Below are positions 10,752 through 22,069 of a stretch of 64,000 bases of DNA, piece after piece. Position 1 is the first letter of the stretch. Each line of letters begins with the position of its first letter. The notes under the pieces are model-generated. The model made no database searches. It was not told the origin of the DNA and saw only the letters and a program-made list of their open reading frames with translations. The position numbers and the translations under genes were made by a program. Origin of the DNA: Acanthosepion esculentum (taxonomy: Eukaryota; Mollusca; Cephalopoda; Sepiida; Sepiidae); NCBI GenBank assembly GCA_964036315.1, contig OZ038496.1, forward strand, positions 18,842,185 through 18,906,184, read 5' to 3'.

Positions 10752-11095
10752 TTTTGACCCCAGTTTGGCTGTTCACTATTTGCCCATAGCTGGGACCCTA
10801 ACAAATGCTACCACTCTAGGTCAGAGTTGACCTGGGAACAGCAGCAATTAAGAGCTGGTTCCACACTCCTCAATACCTCCTGCTGGGTGTGGTTTGCTGC
10901 CATATCCAAGACATGCTTGCAATATTTCATCTGTGGGATAAAGGTTGCAGGGTGGAGAAGAATTCATCACCCACAAGGACTGTAATCACTTCTGAAATCT
11001 GTTGAGGCTGGAGTATAAGGACTGAGAAGCACTAGACCAGATATGGCAGCAATTGTCACGATGCTAACATTCTAACCACTTGGCCTCATGTTTAC
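10752..11095 (-). mobile_element. SINE-like repeat (family S2)
   Basis: Read on the minus strand it begins with an A-box-like AAGTGGTTAGAATGTTAGCA. It ends with CAGCTATGGGCAAATAG and AAACTGGG, which resembles part of the S1 body. The middle differs from S1. It could be a distinct tRNA-derived SINE sharing a tail module, or an S1 copy recombined with another repeat. Confidence 0.5.
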
Positions 11096-11211
11096 ATATA
11101 ACTGCAATATATCTCACTTTAGAAACTCTGTAATCAGTAGCATGAAATTCCTATTCTAAACAAAAAGAAGAAAGAAAAGCAAACGTGCAAATTGTCTTGA
11201 GATGTCGTTAG

Positions 11212-11352
11212 CTTTATTTGCCAATACGTTCATCCCATCTCTCGCAATGGTTTGTTAGATTCAACAAAAGTGAGCAATTAGATCTTGTGCTAAGTTTACT
11301 GAATTACCTCCCCACCACTTTGTACAATCACATATCATTTCTCATCCAATCA
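11212..11352 (+). CDS. Possible short coding stretch, function unknown
   Basis: About 47 codons open after an in-frame TAG at 11209-11211. The peptide has a hydrophobic, helix-like pattern (HLSQWFVRFNKSEQLDLVL, then SLLNYLPTTLYNHISFLIQ) more protein-like than most chance frames in this window. No donor splice site follows: the frame runs into poly-T and CTGA. The only acceptor-like site is GTTAG. It could be an exon, a pseudogene piece or chance. I do not recognise a family. Confidence 0.2.
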
Positions 11353-11841
11353 GAAAAGAGATTTTTTTTTTTAAGTAGCCTACAGCGTTCCATTATTTGG
11401 GATCTTTTCTGAGAAGGAAAGCTTCCGTTTTTACCTCCGCCTCTGTTCTCAGTCTTTAATTAAGCTTCTTGGACCATATTCTTGACTCGTAACACTATGG
11501 CTCAACTCCAGATCCTTGGATCATTTCAATTGATGATTTCAGCTGTGATATTTTTCTCAAATCCGTGACACCCTCTCACACAAATCTTGGAAAAACCTTC
11601 TTATGGTTATTATTGCAGTTAACATATTCTTTCTTCTTAGTAACAACCCAATCAATGCCTTTAATCAAATCATCCAATTTGTTCTTCCTCTGTCTATTAT
11701 GCTTCAAAAATCAATCCATCTATTATTTCTGTTTATGGCCTTTGTCAATTGAATATTTTTACCTGAATTCTTTAGATCAGCCTGTACTTCCCACAACTAT
11801 TATAGATATTTATATATCATCCTACCCCTAACAAATCTGTG

Positions 11842-11882
<41 letters not shown>

Positions 11883-12299
11883 TGAATTGTTGATTGCAAA
11901 GCCATCAATTGCCAGAAGACCTTTCTACTCCCTCGATGGTTTTTCCAAAGACTAATGAACCTGATATTGCATTAGTGTCCATTTTGCATTGACAGTATGA
12001 TTTAGAAATCTTAGCTTTATGGTTGTGAACCTTCAATTAAGATATATTTACGATCTTGAAGCTTGATTAGAAAAGCTGGGATAACGTGTAAGAAGACCCT
12101 TTAATTGATATGTGGTCAACACCATGTTGAAGGGCTTTGGCAATAAATGCATCAATATTTACCCCTGCCGCAGGCATGTCATAACCTTGTATTATAAAAT
12201 TACTATATAATAAGATCCAGAAGGAATTAAGGGGCCTGCCTCATGACTGAGGTGGTTGCATATTTCCTGCTGATGCAAACTCATCTTCTAAATCAATTC
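11353..12299. other. Mostly unassigned sequence with one TA tract
   Basis: A TA tract lies at 11846-11881. On the minus strand 11430-11710 reads as about 90 codons with three stops (KLDDLIKGIDWVVTKKKEYV among them), which may be old coding debris. No family was recognised. Confidence 0.35.
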
Positions 12300-12585
12300 T
12301 TTCATATCTTCTTCTATGTGAAAGTGTCCCTTTTGGCATGGGTGATCAAGGCTCTCCCCAATTTCCTGTTCATTGTAGCTCTTAGTAAAGTTTGTCTTTT
12401 TTGCTATCTCCCCTAACCCCTGTTCTGTCAACTATTTGCATAAGCTCATTTTTCTTCTCTCTCTCTCTATACAATGACCCTTCAGAATGTGAGCAATCAT
12501 GACTCTCCACAATTTCCTGTCCCTTTAAATTTAAGTTTCTGACACCAGCCATAAATTTTTTTATTCTTTGAAACTGAATGGTGAA
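12300..12585 (-). pseudogene. LINE family B 3' coding fragment, two partial units
   Basis: Two consecutive stretches carry the LINE B C-terminal block (on +, GGGTGATCAAGGCTCTCC and GCAATCATGACTCTCC, each followed by TTTCCTGT). They correspond to the unit amplified at 15690-16556. Both are degenerate and the frame is broken. Confidence 0.6.
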
Positions 12586-12721
12586 TATATATATATATAT
12601 AGGTAACAAGTGAAAGTGTCATAAAGTCTGGACAAAAACTTGCTGTATAAAGAGAATAATAAGTTTTGGAAAAATGCCTAATGTTTTTATATATTTATAT
12701 ATAATATTATTTTGTTCTATG

Positions 12722-13083
12722 ATTAAATTTTATTATCATTGTAATGTTAAATAACAACAGCATTTACCATAACATGCAAACTTTATTTTTCAAAAACATA
12801 TTATATGGTTTGTGTTAAGCAAAAAAACATTTAAGATGCCATTAAATTTTATTATCATTGTAATGTTAAATAACAACAGCATTTACCATAACATGCAAAC
12901 TTTATTTTTCAAAAACATATACGGTTTGTGTTAAGCAAAAAAACATTTAAGATGCTATAAAATTTTATTATCATTGTAATGTTAAATAACAACAGCATTT
13001 ACCATAACATGCAAACTTTATTTTTCAAAAACATATTATATGGTTTGTGTTAAGCAAAAAACATTTAAGATGCCATAAAATTT
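12722..13083. repeat. 118-bp tandem repeat, three units
   Basis: Three consecutive units begin TTTTATTATCATTGTAATG and contain CAACAGCATTTACCATAAC and GGTTTGTGTTAAGC. They differ by only a few bases and a short deletion. The flanks (from about 12610, and to about 13310 with TTGTCTTATATATGG) suggest the array lies within one older DNA element. Confidence 0.9.
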
Positions 13084-13624
13084 TATTTTTTATTACAGAA
13101 TAAAAACATAAGAAACCCACATACATAATTAAGACCCTATAAAATTAGTATAATTATCACCACCTGATGCAAAGAGCTCATCATGAACATCATTATTTAC
13201 CATTTTGTCATATGTGTCCCAGTCAATTTACTATGGGTATCAGATAAAATCACAAAAAATTACCTAGATTTTAGGTCTTGTCTTATCTATAGGTTGTCTT
13301 ATATATGGAAAAATATGGGCATATATATATATATATATAATTGTGTACATTAGAGTGTCTTCTGTAGGTGTGGAAATTGCTTTATTTATTTGTTCCCTGA
13401 TTAGGTGTTATATGTTTCTACGTGTTGTGAATTGATGCTTGAGATTTTGAGTGTGTTTATTCAGTTCATTGTTGGAACATATCCTTCTGAGTCTAAGTGA
13501 TTGTGAATAGGGAAGGTTCTCTTTGAGGTTTTTAGGGTGGGAACCTTCCTTTTAACCATCTTTCATTAAATATGGGAGACAAGGAAGGTTTATTTAAGTT
13601 TTATTTAGCTTACAGATTTCCATT

Positions 13625-14115
13625 TTGTAGATGTAAGGGAGTACAAAAATTTTCCATAATTTTCATTCTCCCAAGCACTTTCGGCCATTACTTTAGCCAT
13701 TTTTAAGGGTGGGGGTTGTTTTTGTCATTGTTAGTTTTTATTCATGTTTTGACTGTTTAAGTTATGTTTTATTTTTGTACTGTTTTGAATAGGAGCATTT
13801 ATTCTGAGCCTTTATGTGTTGAGTGTGTCTGGAATTCACATCAGTATCTTTCTATATTTTAAAATTTTAACACTCCATTTCCACTGTTAAATAAGGTGAG
13901 GTTGATTGTAATAATAGTAAGATGTTTCCAGTAATGTGATTTATATAGAATTTTAATATTTTTGGCCAGATTTTTTTTAAGGGTTCCAGTAAACTGTGGG
14001 TTGATAAATGTTTTTATACCATTTTGATTTGATAAGTGAGACATGAGGCAAGGAGGTGGGATAATGAAAATTATAGAAAATTTTTGTACTCCCTTACCAC
14101 TACAAAATGGAAAAA
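13625..14115. mobile_element. Inverted-repeat element, about 490 bp
   Basis: 13626-13672 and 14060-14113 are inverted copies: CCATTTTGTAG then GTAAGGGAGTACAAAAATTTT on the left, AAAATTTTTGTACTCCCTTAC then CTACAAAATGG on the right. The interior shows no coding sequence. A TA run follows the right arm. It is probably a MITE or fold-back element, and its superfamily is not determined. Confidence 0.6.
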
Positions 14116-14469
14116 CTAAATATATATATATATATAAAATTTGCAGACAATACTGTTTCACTGTATCACAGCTCCTTAATGCGACTAGACATCCAAATGC
14201 CTCAATCCAGGACCGCAACCCGACCAATTTGGTGTCAGTTGGAGTTTCTACTGCTAAGCTATCAACACTCAACAGAGAGAAAACTGCTAATTCTAGTGTA
14301 TTATTTTTATGAATGTAAACAAACGCCAGCCAGCCAGAGTGCTCTTATTCAATTACTGAAGAGCTTTGCATTAGTGTAGACAGCTGCTGTTTATAGAATT
14401 AGCTTATCTCTCAATAGTGCTCAATTGAAATATGTTTTCAAGAGCTTATAGACATTCATTGAAAACAGT

Positions 14470-14592
14470 TTATCCCAGAGATGAAATAAAAGCTTCAGTT
14501 CAAAATTCGCTGAAGGTCACCCCAGGTTGACAAGTACCTGAAGAAGTGCCTCGCGCCAATGGATGAAATGTTGCGATAAAAACAACAAAGAT
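14470..14592 (+). mobile_element. Half of the fold-back/ribozyme-like element (family F)
   Basis: It contains the family F arm in order: ATGAAATAAAAGCTTCAGTT, then a hammerhead-like core CTGAAGA (14538-14544), a spacer, then GAAAT (14565-14569), then GTTGCGATAAA. Compare 39500-39620 and 56960-57080. It directly precedes a LINE A copy. Confidence 0.55.
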
Positions 14593-14599
14593 CAGTTCT

Positions 14600-15543
14600 C
14601 AACCCGGCATCTATGCTGATGTCACAACTATGTACTCCTGTCCTAATAGTAAGTCTGATTGATTCGATAAGGTCAAACAGGCAGCTGATCTGAAAAATGA
14701 TCTACACTCTGTTGTTAACTGGGGCAAGTCATGTCTTGTTAATTTTAGCAAATTATAAATAAAACTGCTCTCTATTACTCAGCTGAGAGATTCCTTTCGA
14801 CCATCAGCATGGATGATGTTAACCTTCAGGAAAGTAACTCATTACACCTTCTTGGGCTAATGTCCTCTGCTGACATGAAATGGAAAGATTATATTGAATC
14901 AATTGCTAGATCTGATGCTAGAAAAGTTGCTTCACTGGATCACGCTAGACAATTTTTCTTGTCAGAATCTATCTTACATATTTACAAGTCTACCATCCAT
15001 CCATGCTTTGAATATTGCTACCACATATGGTCTGGTGCTCCTGCTATATATTTTGAGATTCTTGATAAAAGCCAAAGAAGAATATGTAATGTTATCAGTC
15101 TTGACCTGGCATCTTGGCTTCAGTCACTTTCCCACTGCTGTAACATGGCTTCCCTATGCCTTTTCTATAAATACTTTCATGGTAATTGTTCTGATGAGCT
15201 TTCCTCTTTGGTACCTCAACTCGATGAATTTAAGTGCAGTACTAGATTGGCAGCTAGGTCTCATCATTTTACCATTGAAATGGCAAGATGTAACATGAAG
15301 TTCTATGCTGACAATTACTTTTCTCATACTTGTCATTTGTGAAACTCTCTTCTGGCTTCCTAATTTTCCGTCAACTTTGATTTGCAAAAATTCAATGTCA
15401 GTCATTATCTTCTGTCTTCTTAATGCCTCTTCTTTTATAATGTTTTTCATTCTTTCTTATTCTCTTTCACACTCAATAAGCCCCCCAACTACCGCATCTT
15501 AGTGAATTTGTTGCCTAGCTTGGGGTGAAATGATTAAAAAAAA
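14600..15543 (+). pseudogene. LINE family A, 3' half: reverse transcriptase core to 3' end
   Basis: A non-LTR retrotransposon copy truncated at its 5' side. The reverse transcriptase motif expected as YADD reads YADV (14612-14623), so a catalytic Asp is lost. Stops follow. From 14809 a 177-codon frame covers the thumb and C-terminal region (LHLLGLM, then HIYKSTIHPCFEYCYHIW, then FEILDKSQRRICNV, then LFYKYFHGNCSDELSSLVP). A degraded WNSLP-type end and a 3' end GGGGTGAAATGATTAAAAAA follow. Gene order and motifs fit Jockey/CR1-like LINEs. At least eight more pieces of this family lie in the window. Confidence 0.8.
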
Positions 15544-15689
15544 GATGGACAATAGTCGTCATTCAAATAACAATGCAAATACTGAGGATTAAATTCACTC
15601 GTTCCCCAGTTATTGTTATCTTAAGATATACTAAAGCAAGCTTAGTAAGTACTATATTTCTTTCTGTATAAGACACTGTTATACTTCTT

Positions 15690-16556
15690 CAGAACATGGC
15701 GATCATGGCTCTCCACAACTTTCAATCCTTTGTAGCTCTTAGGTTTATCTTTTCACCATCACTCCCATTCACTGTTCTGCCATCCATTTACACAAGCTTG
15801 CTGTTTCCCTCTGTCCTTCTTGCCTTCTTCTTCAATATGCCGTGTCCCTTCAGGACGTGGGTGATCATGGCTCTCTACAGCTTCCTATCCTTTTTATCTC
15901 TTAGTAAGTTTTGTCTTTTCACCATCACTCCTATTCCCTGTTCTCTCATCCATTTACACAAGCTTGTTAGATAGGTTATTTGCTGTTTCCCTCTATCCCT
16001 CTTGCTGAACTTCTTCAATATGCTGTGTCCCTTCATGGCGTATGTAATCATGGCTCTCCACAACTTCCTATCTTTTGTATCTCTTAGTAAGTTTTGTCTT
16101 TTTACCATCACTCCAATTCCTTGTTCTACCATCCATTTATATAAGCTTGTTAGATAGGTTACTTTCTGTTTCCCTCTGTCACTCTTGCTGAACTTCTTCA
16201 ATATGCTATGTCTCTTCAGGATGTGGATGATCATGACGCTCCACAACTTCCTTCCTATCACTTACTAAGTTTTGTCTTTTCACTATCACTTCCAGTCCCT
16301 GTTCTGTCATCCACTTATACAAGCTTATTAGGTAGGTTATTTGCTGTTTCCCTCTGTCGCTCTTGCCTTCTTCTTCGATATGCCACATCTCTTCAGGACG
16401 TGTGTAATCATGGCCCTCCACAACTTCAAATCCTTTGTATTTCTTAGTAAATTTTGTCTTTTCACCATCACTCCCATTCCTTGTTCTGTCATACTTTTAC
16501 ACAAGCTTGTTAGGTAGGTTACTTGATGTTTCCCCTCTATCTCTTTTGTACTTGGA
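15690..16556 (-). pseudogene. LINE family B C-terminus amplified as a ~180-bp tandem array (5 units)
   Basis: Five units on the minus strand each encode the same roughly 60 residues: RGKQQITYLTSLCKWM, then EQGIGVMVKRQNLLRD, then KDRKLWRAMI. Spacing is about 180 bp, a multiple of three, so the frame stays open across unit junctions. 15875-16261 gives 128 codons and 16206-16421 gives 71. The single-copy version is the end of the LINE B protein (30690-30960). Unit divergence is moderate. The array looks like duplication of a retrotransposon tail and not a functional repeat protein. Confidence 0.75.
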
Positions 16557-16760
16557 CTCAGTGGAAATCCCTAGGCATGGGCATTGGAATGAGAACAGTC
16601 CATCCCTATAGATTAAATAAAGGATTCAGTTCAGAATTCCCTGTAGGCTACTTGGATCAACATAGACCTGATAAAGTCCAGAGGGCACTACTGTCGTAAC
16701 ATTGTGTTAACAACAGCAAAAATGGGGAGAATAGTCCACATAATGTAAATAATAATATCA
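16557..16760 (+). mobile_element. Half of family F element
   Basis: The order of blocks matches the right arm of the fold-back elements: AACAGTCCATC, AAAGGATTCAGTTCAGAATT, a degenerate core CTGATAAAGTCC, then CGTAACATTGTG, then ATAGTCCACATAATGTAAAT. There is no left arm and it is decayed. Confidence 0.5.
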
Positions 16761-17687
16761 TCCTCAAGATTCAGACAAAAATGTTGAACTCCAGTAATAT
16801 AGAACCTTTGACCTTCAAAAATCTTCTTTTTTTTCAAATGGATTACAATTTTTCATGTCTCAACTTTTGGTTTAGGCCTTTGTACAATAATTATGTTTTT
16901 TGACAACTGCAAAATGGGAGTTATTCTTCTGCCATAAGTTCACAGTTTAATGTGTTAAATCTCAAGTCATGTTCAGCCTTCACTATATTAATCAGCTACA
17001 CAGCATGTCCAATTTATAGGAATTCTTCTGTCTTGTGGGATACAGGAATTATTATTAATTTTTTTTCTAATTTTAAACTCAGATGTATTACTTTCCTCAT
17101 GTTATAGCGATTTTCTAAGCACAGCTTAGATGGAGCACAATGCTGAATGTATGCAGCACCCATTAAGAATCAAGCTCACTACTCAGTCAGTAAATGATCT
17201 AGCAAAAAAAGCTTTCTAACTATTACATCACAGAGAGGTGCCTGACTTTCTTCATGTTGTATTAGTTTCTGATAAGAGTAAGACTATTTTTTGTATTTAA
17301 AATAATTGTTTATTCTTTCTGAACTACATCAAATTTAAATTGGTCAATCAAGAGTATGTCTTTCCAGGTCTTTCTTCAAACATTTGATCTTCTTGTATCA
17401 ATGTAAGCGATTCCTTTTGTAAGACTTGTGCTTATATAACTTAATATCATCCAGTTGTCTTATGTGTGTATGTCAATATAGAGTTCAAATGGGTTGACTT
17501 CCTATTCAGGTTTCTTCACCCACCAACATCATTTGAGGCTTGATTCTGTACTTGGTGACTTTGAGGCCATCTTTTATTCAACCCTCAAGGCTCCTACATC
17601 TTATGACATGCTAAGGGGATACCAAGTACAAAACTTATTTTGGTATATCTTAGAGTACATATTGGGGTCACTACAGATCAACTCTTC
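16761..17687. other. No recognised feature
   Basis: AT-rich sequence without a convincing frame, repeat partner or RNA in this window. Confidence 0.4.
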
Positions 17688-18175
17688 TTTTTTTTCTTTT
17701 TTTTTTAAAGCTTATCACCCCAAGCAAGGCTGGAAGCCACTAGCATGCAAGGGGTTACAGAAGGTTTGGAGGAAGAGCAGATAGGAGTGGTAAAGGAGAG
17801 GATAGTGGGTCGATCAAGGCAAGGGGGTTACAGAAGATTTGGAGCGAGAGCAGATAGGAATGAAAGGTGAAAGGATGTGGAGAAGGGAAGTGGATAGATC
17901 AAGGCAGCTGGAGATGTCAATTGACGTTACACTTAAATACTTGGAGCTTGTATTTTTCAGGGAATCAGGAATAAGGAAGGGAGTTCCACAGGCGACATGT
18001 GTGAGACATGAAGCTATTGGAGTAGAAGAGATGTCTACATCTAACAGTTTCAATGGTGAAGGGGTGGGAACGGGATGCCAGCCTCATGGGACGTTTAAAT
18101 TCATGAGGCCTAGGAACCAGCGAAAGCAGCTCCTCGGAGCAATTACCGTGAAAGTATTTGTAAAAAATGAAAATA
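17688..18175 (-). pseudogene. LINE family A 3' end, minus strand
   Basis: The left edge is the reverse of the A-rich tail, followed by the reverse of the CTTGGGGTGA 3' end. Reading leftward it encodes the FYKYFHG to WNSLP region (the minus frame contains HVACGTPFLIPDSLKN). A 60-70-bp stretch near the tail (17762-17880, GTTACAGAAG then GGAGGAAGAGCAGATAGGA and again GGAGCGAGAGCAGATAGGA) is duplicated, as it is in the copy at 25381. So the duplication predates both insertions. Confidence 0.75.
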
Positions 18176-19490
18176 TTTCTTAGATCAAAGTTTCCTGATG
18201 GATATTAAATTTGATTCAAACCTCTGGTATTTCCTGGTCTGATTCACATACTTTATTTTAAATTTTCAAATTTGAACCTCTAAATCTCTATCTAACACCC
18301 CAAAACACAGGGGCATCCAGAGAAGTGTCAAAACTATTGCGTTATAATCAAATTTGAGAGGATCCAATCAAAAGCATATATGTGTGAACATTTGGGTAAA
18401 CTACTTTCCCATATTTACCTCATCTGCAATTATGTCTGGAATCATACTTGACAGAGGACAACCAAAAGAGTGGCACTTGGATAAACCACTCTCCCATATC
18501 TATCTTTCCTACCACAATAGTAACATCATCAATCTTCCAAGGGCTCTGTTTTACTCTCTATCCCTCTCTATTAGTAAGTAATTTTTTTTTCTTTCAACCG
18601 GCAATATGATTGTTATTAATACCTACATTTCCTTTGAAAACCTTAAGTCTCAGCCAAATATTGAATTCTCTTTATTAACTTTGCACAAAACTGCTCCCCT
18701 GCCTAAAATGAGAGTCTCAAGAGAATAATAACTGACACACCCAAATATATCAGACCTATAATTGATGAGTCTCTTCCATAATGCTCGCTTATCTCCCTTG
18801 ACATCAGACCTCTCTGACTTGTGAGGTCAATAGAATGTGATTAAAACTAATAGTCTCAAGTAAAGATTCTCTCTTTACAACAGTCCTGTTATAATAGCTT
18901 AATGAAGAGAACAATACAACCAGTCGTTTGCCTAACCTCTCATTCAGATAAATACAGACACTTAGTACTATGCTCCCTACAAGAAAAATCCCAGTGAGAC
19001 TTTTCCATCAGTTGATGTTTAAATGGAAGGCAAAGGGGCAGGGTCTGATTTATGCTTTGATTGGAATTAACGGATTATTCTTGACATTGATGAATCAGGT
19101 GGCTTAACAGAATGATGCCAGCCACCTGAGGAATGATACTTCCTGTGTACAGGTCATCAAGGACACCTTTTATATCATGTGTTCATCCATCATTTTGAAG
19201 GGTTTTTTTTTTTAAATATATTTTGTTTTTCGTTTTAAAATTTTTCCTTTCATTTTTTTTCCCTTCATTTAATTGAGTTTTGATAGATTTTTTTTTCCAG
19301 CAGAGTTGAATAGATTGGCAGGGAAACAAATTGAACAGAATTTAATTGTACATTCACAGTTTTTTTTTCCACTTTTCCTATTTAAAAAAAAATATATTTG
19401 TTATATGTACATTATATCGTATTTTTATTTTGCAAGCCAATGTTTCCACAATAAAATTGGTATGAACCAACTGATGTTGGTATGTTGATT
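18176..19490. other. No recognised feature
   Basis: A non-repetitive stretch as far as can be judged from this window. No frame longer than 75 codons and no clear splice pattern. Confidence 0.4.
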
Positions 19491-19700
19491 TCAATTTCTG
19501 GAAATGATTGCAAAACACTTTCCCTTGCCCATCTTATAGGCAGAAGCACACAAATGCATGCTGGGATTTTTCCTAACCAATAAAATAGACTGATCCTCAA
19601 TTTCATTTGCTGTTGTCCCTGTCTGTCTTGTCTTGAAGTCAGAACGGTACATTCTCTTGTCCAAACTAACTTTTGTGTCAACCCTAATTCTTTCTTTCTG
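19491..19700 (-). CDS. Possible terminal coding exon, function unknown
   Basis: On the minus strand, 69 codons are open from a TATAG acceptor-like site (about 19701) to TGA at 19491. The peptide is protein-like: RVDTKVSLDKRMYRSDFKTR, then ANEIEDQSILLVRKNPS, then HLCASAYKMGKGKCFAIISR. A competing frame (89 codons, 19412-19681) is also open but less protein-like. The polypyrimidine tract before the acceptor is weak. It may be a final exon, a retropseudogene or transposon debris. Confidence 0.25.
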   Translation of the reverse strand, partial: QKERIRVDTKVSLDKRMYRSDFKTRQTGTTANEIEDQSILLVRKNPSMHLCASAYKMGKGKCFAIISRN

Positions 19701-19774
19701 CTATACTATTGTTGCTTTGCCTTGAATATATTGTTTGCTTTTTCAACTTTATCATAGATTTCCAAATATATATA

Positions 19775-20050
19775 TATGTTTCATTGAATAATACAACTAT
19801 AACAGTGTGTGACACATATTTTTAAACATCATTATCACAACAGAATGCAGATTTTATTGCAGTTACAATAAAATTGTCTTTGTAATTTACCCCTGAAGAT
19901 GATCTTAGAAAAGGTCAAAAGTACTTGCGTTAAGAAAAACTGTCACTTTCCTTGATGAATTTCATCTTAACATCAAGTAATTGATTACACAAGTGGAAAA
20001 GATCAACATAAAATAAGTTGACACAATATGTCTATATTATTCAATGAAGC
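19775..20050. mobile_element. Short inverted-repeat element with a hammerhead-like core (family G)
   Basis: The ends are inverted: TTTCATTGAATAATAC near 19779 and ATATTATTCAATGAAGCATG near 20037. Inside lies CTGAAGA (19893-19899), one extra base, a perfect 6-bp stem GATCTT/AAGGTC (one G-T pair) with loop AGAA, then AAAAG. This has the same layout as the core in family F but a different sequence. Confidence 0.5.
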
Positions 20051-20289
20051 ATGTTTGAATGAAGATATTCTACCTAAATACACACACACATATATATATT
20101 ATTTATTATAATTTTATCGTATAGACAAAACCATTTTACTCACTACAAAGATGCAACTTGGTTTCGGTGCATTTCAACTGCACTTTGACGGGTGAGAATC
20201 GAAAATGTTTATGAACAATCCTGCTTGTAGGCAAGCCGTATGTGAAACATCACTTCCTTTTTTCCATTTGCTTAAGAGGAAAAATATAC

Positions 20290-21050
20290 ACAAAAAAAAG
20301 AAAGAAAAAAAAATATAGGTGACAGAGTGAAACAATAGTGCTTGTTGATAGCAGTTTGGTAATGAATGGATTGGGTGTTTAATATTGGCTGGTTTGTGGA
20401 AATTGTTTTGCTGATAAACACCGTTCTTTATTTACCATGCCTTTTTGTTGTAAGTGTCGTCTGATGGTTACTGGACTGGAACCAGCATCTGTGGTTGCCT
20501 TAATTTGACTAGAAGAAAGTCCACTGGCTTTCACAACAACCCATCTTATTCCCCTACTCAATGCCGGAGAAATGTTTTGGGGCCTACTAGTAGACTTTGC
20601 ATTTCAATAATTCACCCTGTACTTTAGAAAGTTGCAAATCACAGTTTTACTGCGATTTACCTTAGCTGCGATCGTCTGCTGTGACAAACCTTGATTATGG
20701 AAATCTAGAATTCGAGCACACTCAACTTCGGTACGTTTGCTTGCTTTAGGCATGGTGACACCTTTACACAGTGATTGCTAATCTCTAACTGAACTAAAAA
20801 CTTTGGAATGACCTTAGATCTAACAATTTATACCCCCTGGTCTTATAATTTTGATCAAGTGTAAAATGCCTCATTTTATAAAAATGTCCATTTCTGAATA
20901 AAGTGATCAGATTATAACTTTTTGTCTACATAACCTTTTAGATTATAGAATGAGTGACCTTAAGTAAGAAAAAGTTTATAATGTATCCATGACAAACAGT
21001 CTCTTATAAAAAATTTTCAAGTGGTCTTGAATTTTTGATTAGGATTGTAT
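20290..21050 (-). mobile_element. Truncated Tc1-type element
   Basis: The 5' terminal region lies at the right (reverse of TACAATCCTAATCAAAAATT, then AAGACCACTTG, typical of Tc1-like ends), followed leftward by the transposase N-terminus. The catalytic domain and the opposite TIR are absent. A TA/A-rich patch marks the truncation at about 20285-20320. Confidence 0.6.
20379..20753 (-). pseudogene. Tc1-type transposase N-terminal domain (broken)
   Basis: The frame starts at MPKASKRTEVE (ATG at 20751-20753). The first helix-turn-helix is clear (ARILDFHNQGLSQQTIAAKV, then NRSKTVICNFL). After KYRVNY a TGA interrupts. Beyond it the frame resumes with the GRPR-like linker position (STSRPQNISPALSRGIRW) and a second helix-turn-helix (GLSSSQIKATTDAGSSPVT, then IRRHLQQKG), and ends at TAA after 124 codons in all. 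A full-length protein would be about 340 residues. The whole DDE domain is missing. Confidence 0.65.
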
Positions 21051-21129
21051 ACAACTGCTTTCTATGATCAATGATTAAAAATGGCTTGAAGCAAGTAATG
21101 CCTGTGGGTCTTGGTAAAGACGGTCCTTT

Positions 21130-21720
21130 TTTGATCTTTGTAGACTGGTGCTGCATAATCACAAGCAAACCATTGTACGAAATAACACTTGAGGACTACC
21201 AACAGCAGCAACAACTAAAATGGATAGGACATATAACTTGAAGAGAAAATAATGAAATAATCAAGATGTTGACATTCCACACTACTTCAAATAAAAGGTT
21301 AGGAGGGAAACCTCCATCAATAATGGAAAGAGTGATAACAGCTACTGGGCTTGAAAAGAGAAAATAATGACACAATCAAGATGTTGACATTCCACACTAC
21401 TTCAAATAAAGGTTAGGAAGGAAACCTCCATTAATACTGGAAAGAGTGATAACAGCTACTGGGCTTGAGAAGAGAAAATAATGACATAATCAATATGTTG
21501 ACATTCCACACTTCTTCAAATAAAATGTTAGGAAGGAAACGTCCATCAATACTGGAAAGAGTGATAACAGCTATTGTACTTTAGTAATTTATTTTCTAGA
21601 AAATTGTTTTGAAGAAAGGTTTAATAAATTTCAACCAAAAGCAGTACTGGCTGCTCGGTCAATGAATACCAAATGTTTCCTTGTAGGTAAACGTCTAATA
21701 TTACTATTACCACTACATAA
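21130..21720 (-). repeat. Repeat R4 with internal ~117-bp tandem (3 units)
   Basis: Minus-strand copy of the R4 element (single-copy form at 44140-44470). The part containing GATGTTGACATTCCACACTA is present three times in a row (about 21237, 21353 and 21470), each ending GATAACAGCTAYTG. The remaining part (ACTGGCTGCTCGGTCAATGA) is single copy here. Confidence 0.7.
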
Positions 21721-22069
21721 ACTATTGTAGTCATATAATGTAAAGTTCAATACTCAAGTAAGTATTCATACACAATGAATATGGCCAACTGGTTTTGTTC
21801 TTTCAGGGTGACTATTAATGGTCCCTACTCTTCATATATTTAAATTAAACTACCCCTAAATAAACTCTATATTCAGAAATTGCAGGCAATGGTTGATACT
21901 CAATTAAATAGTTCTATAAACTGAATACAGCAATCTCCCTTGTTCTTGTCTAGGAGCATAAAATTTATCATCTCCACTCTGTACATATTTAATTAGAGTT
22001 CCACTGTATAAATTGTTGTAAAATTATATATTGTAGTAGCTGATACTTAAGTATAAGTAGTCCTAAAAA

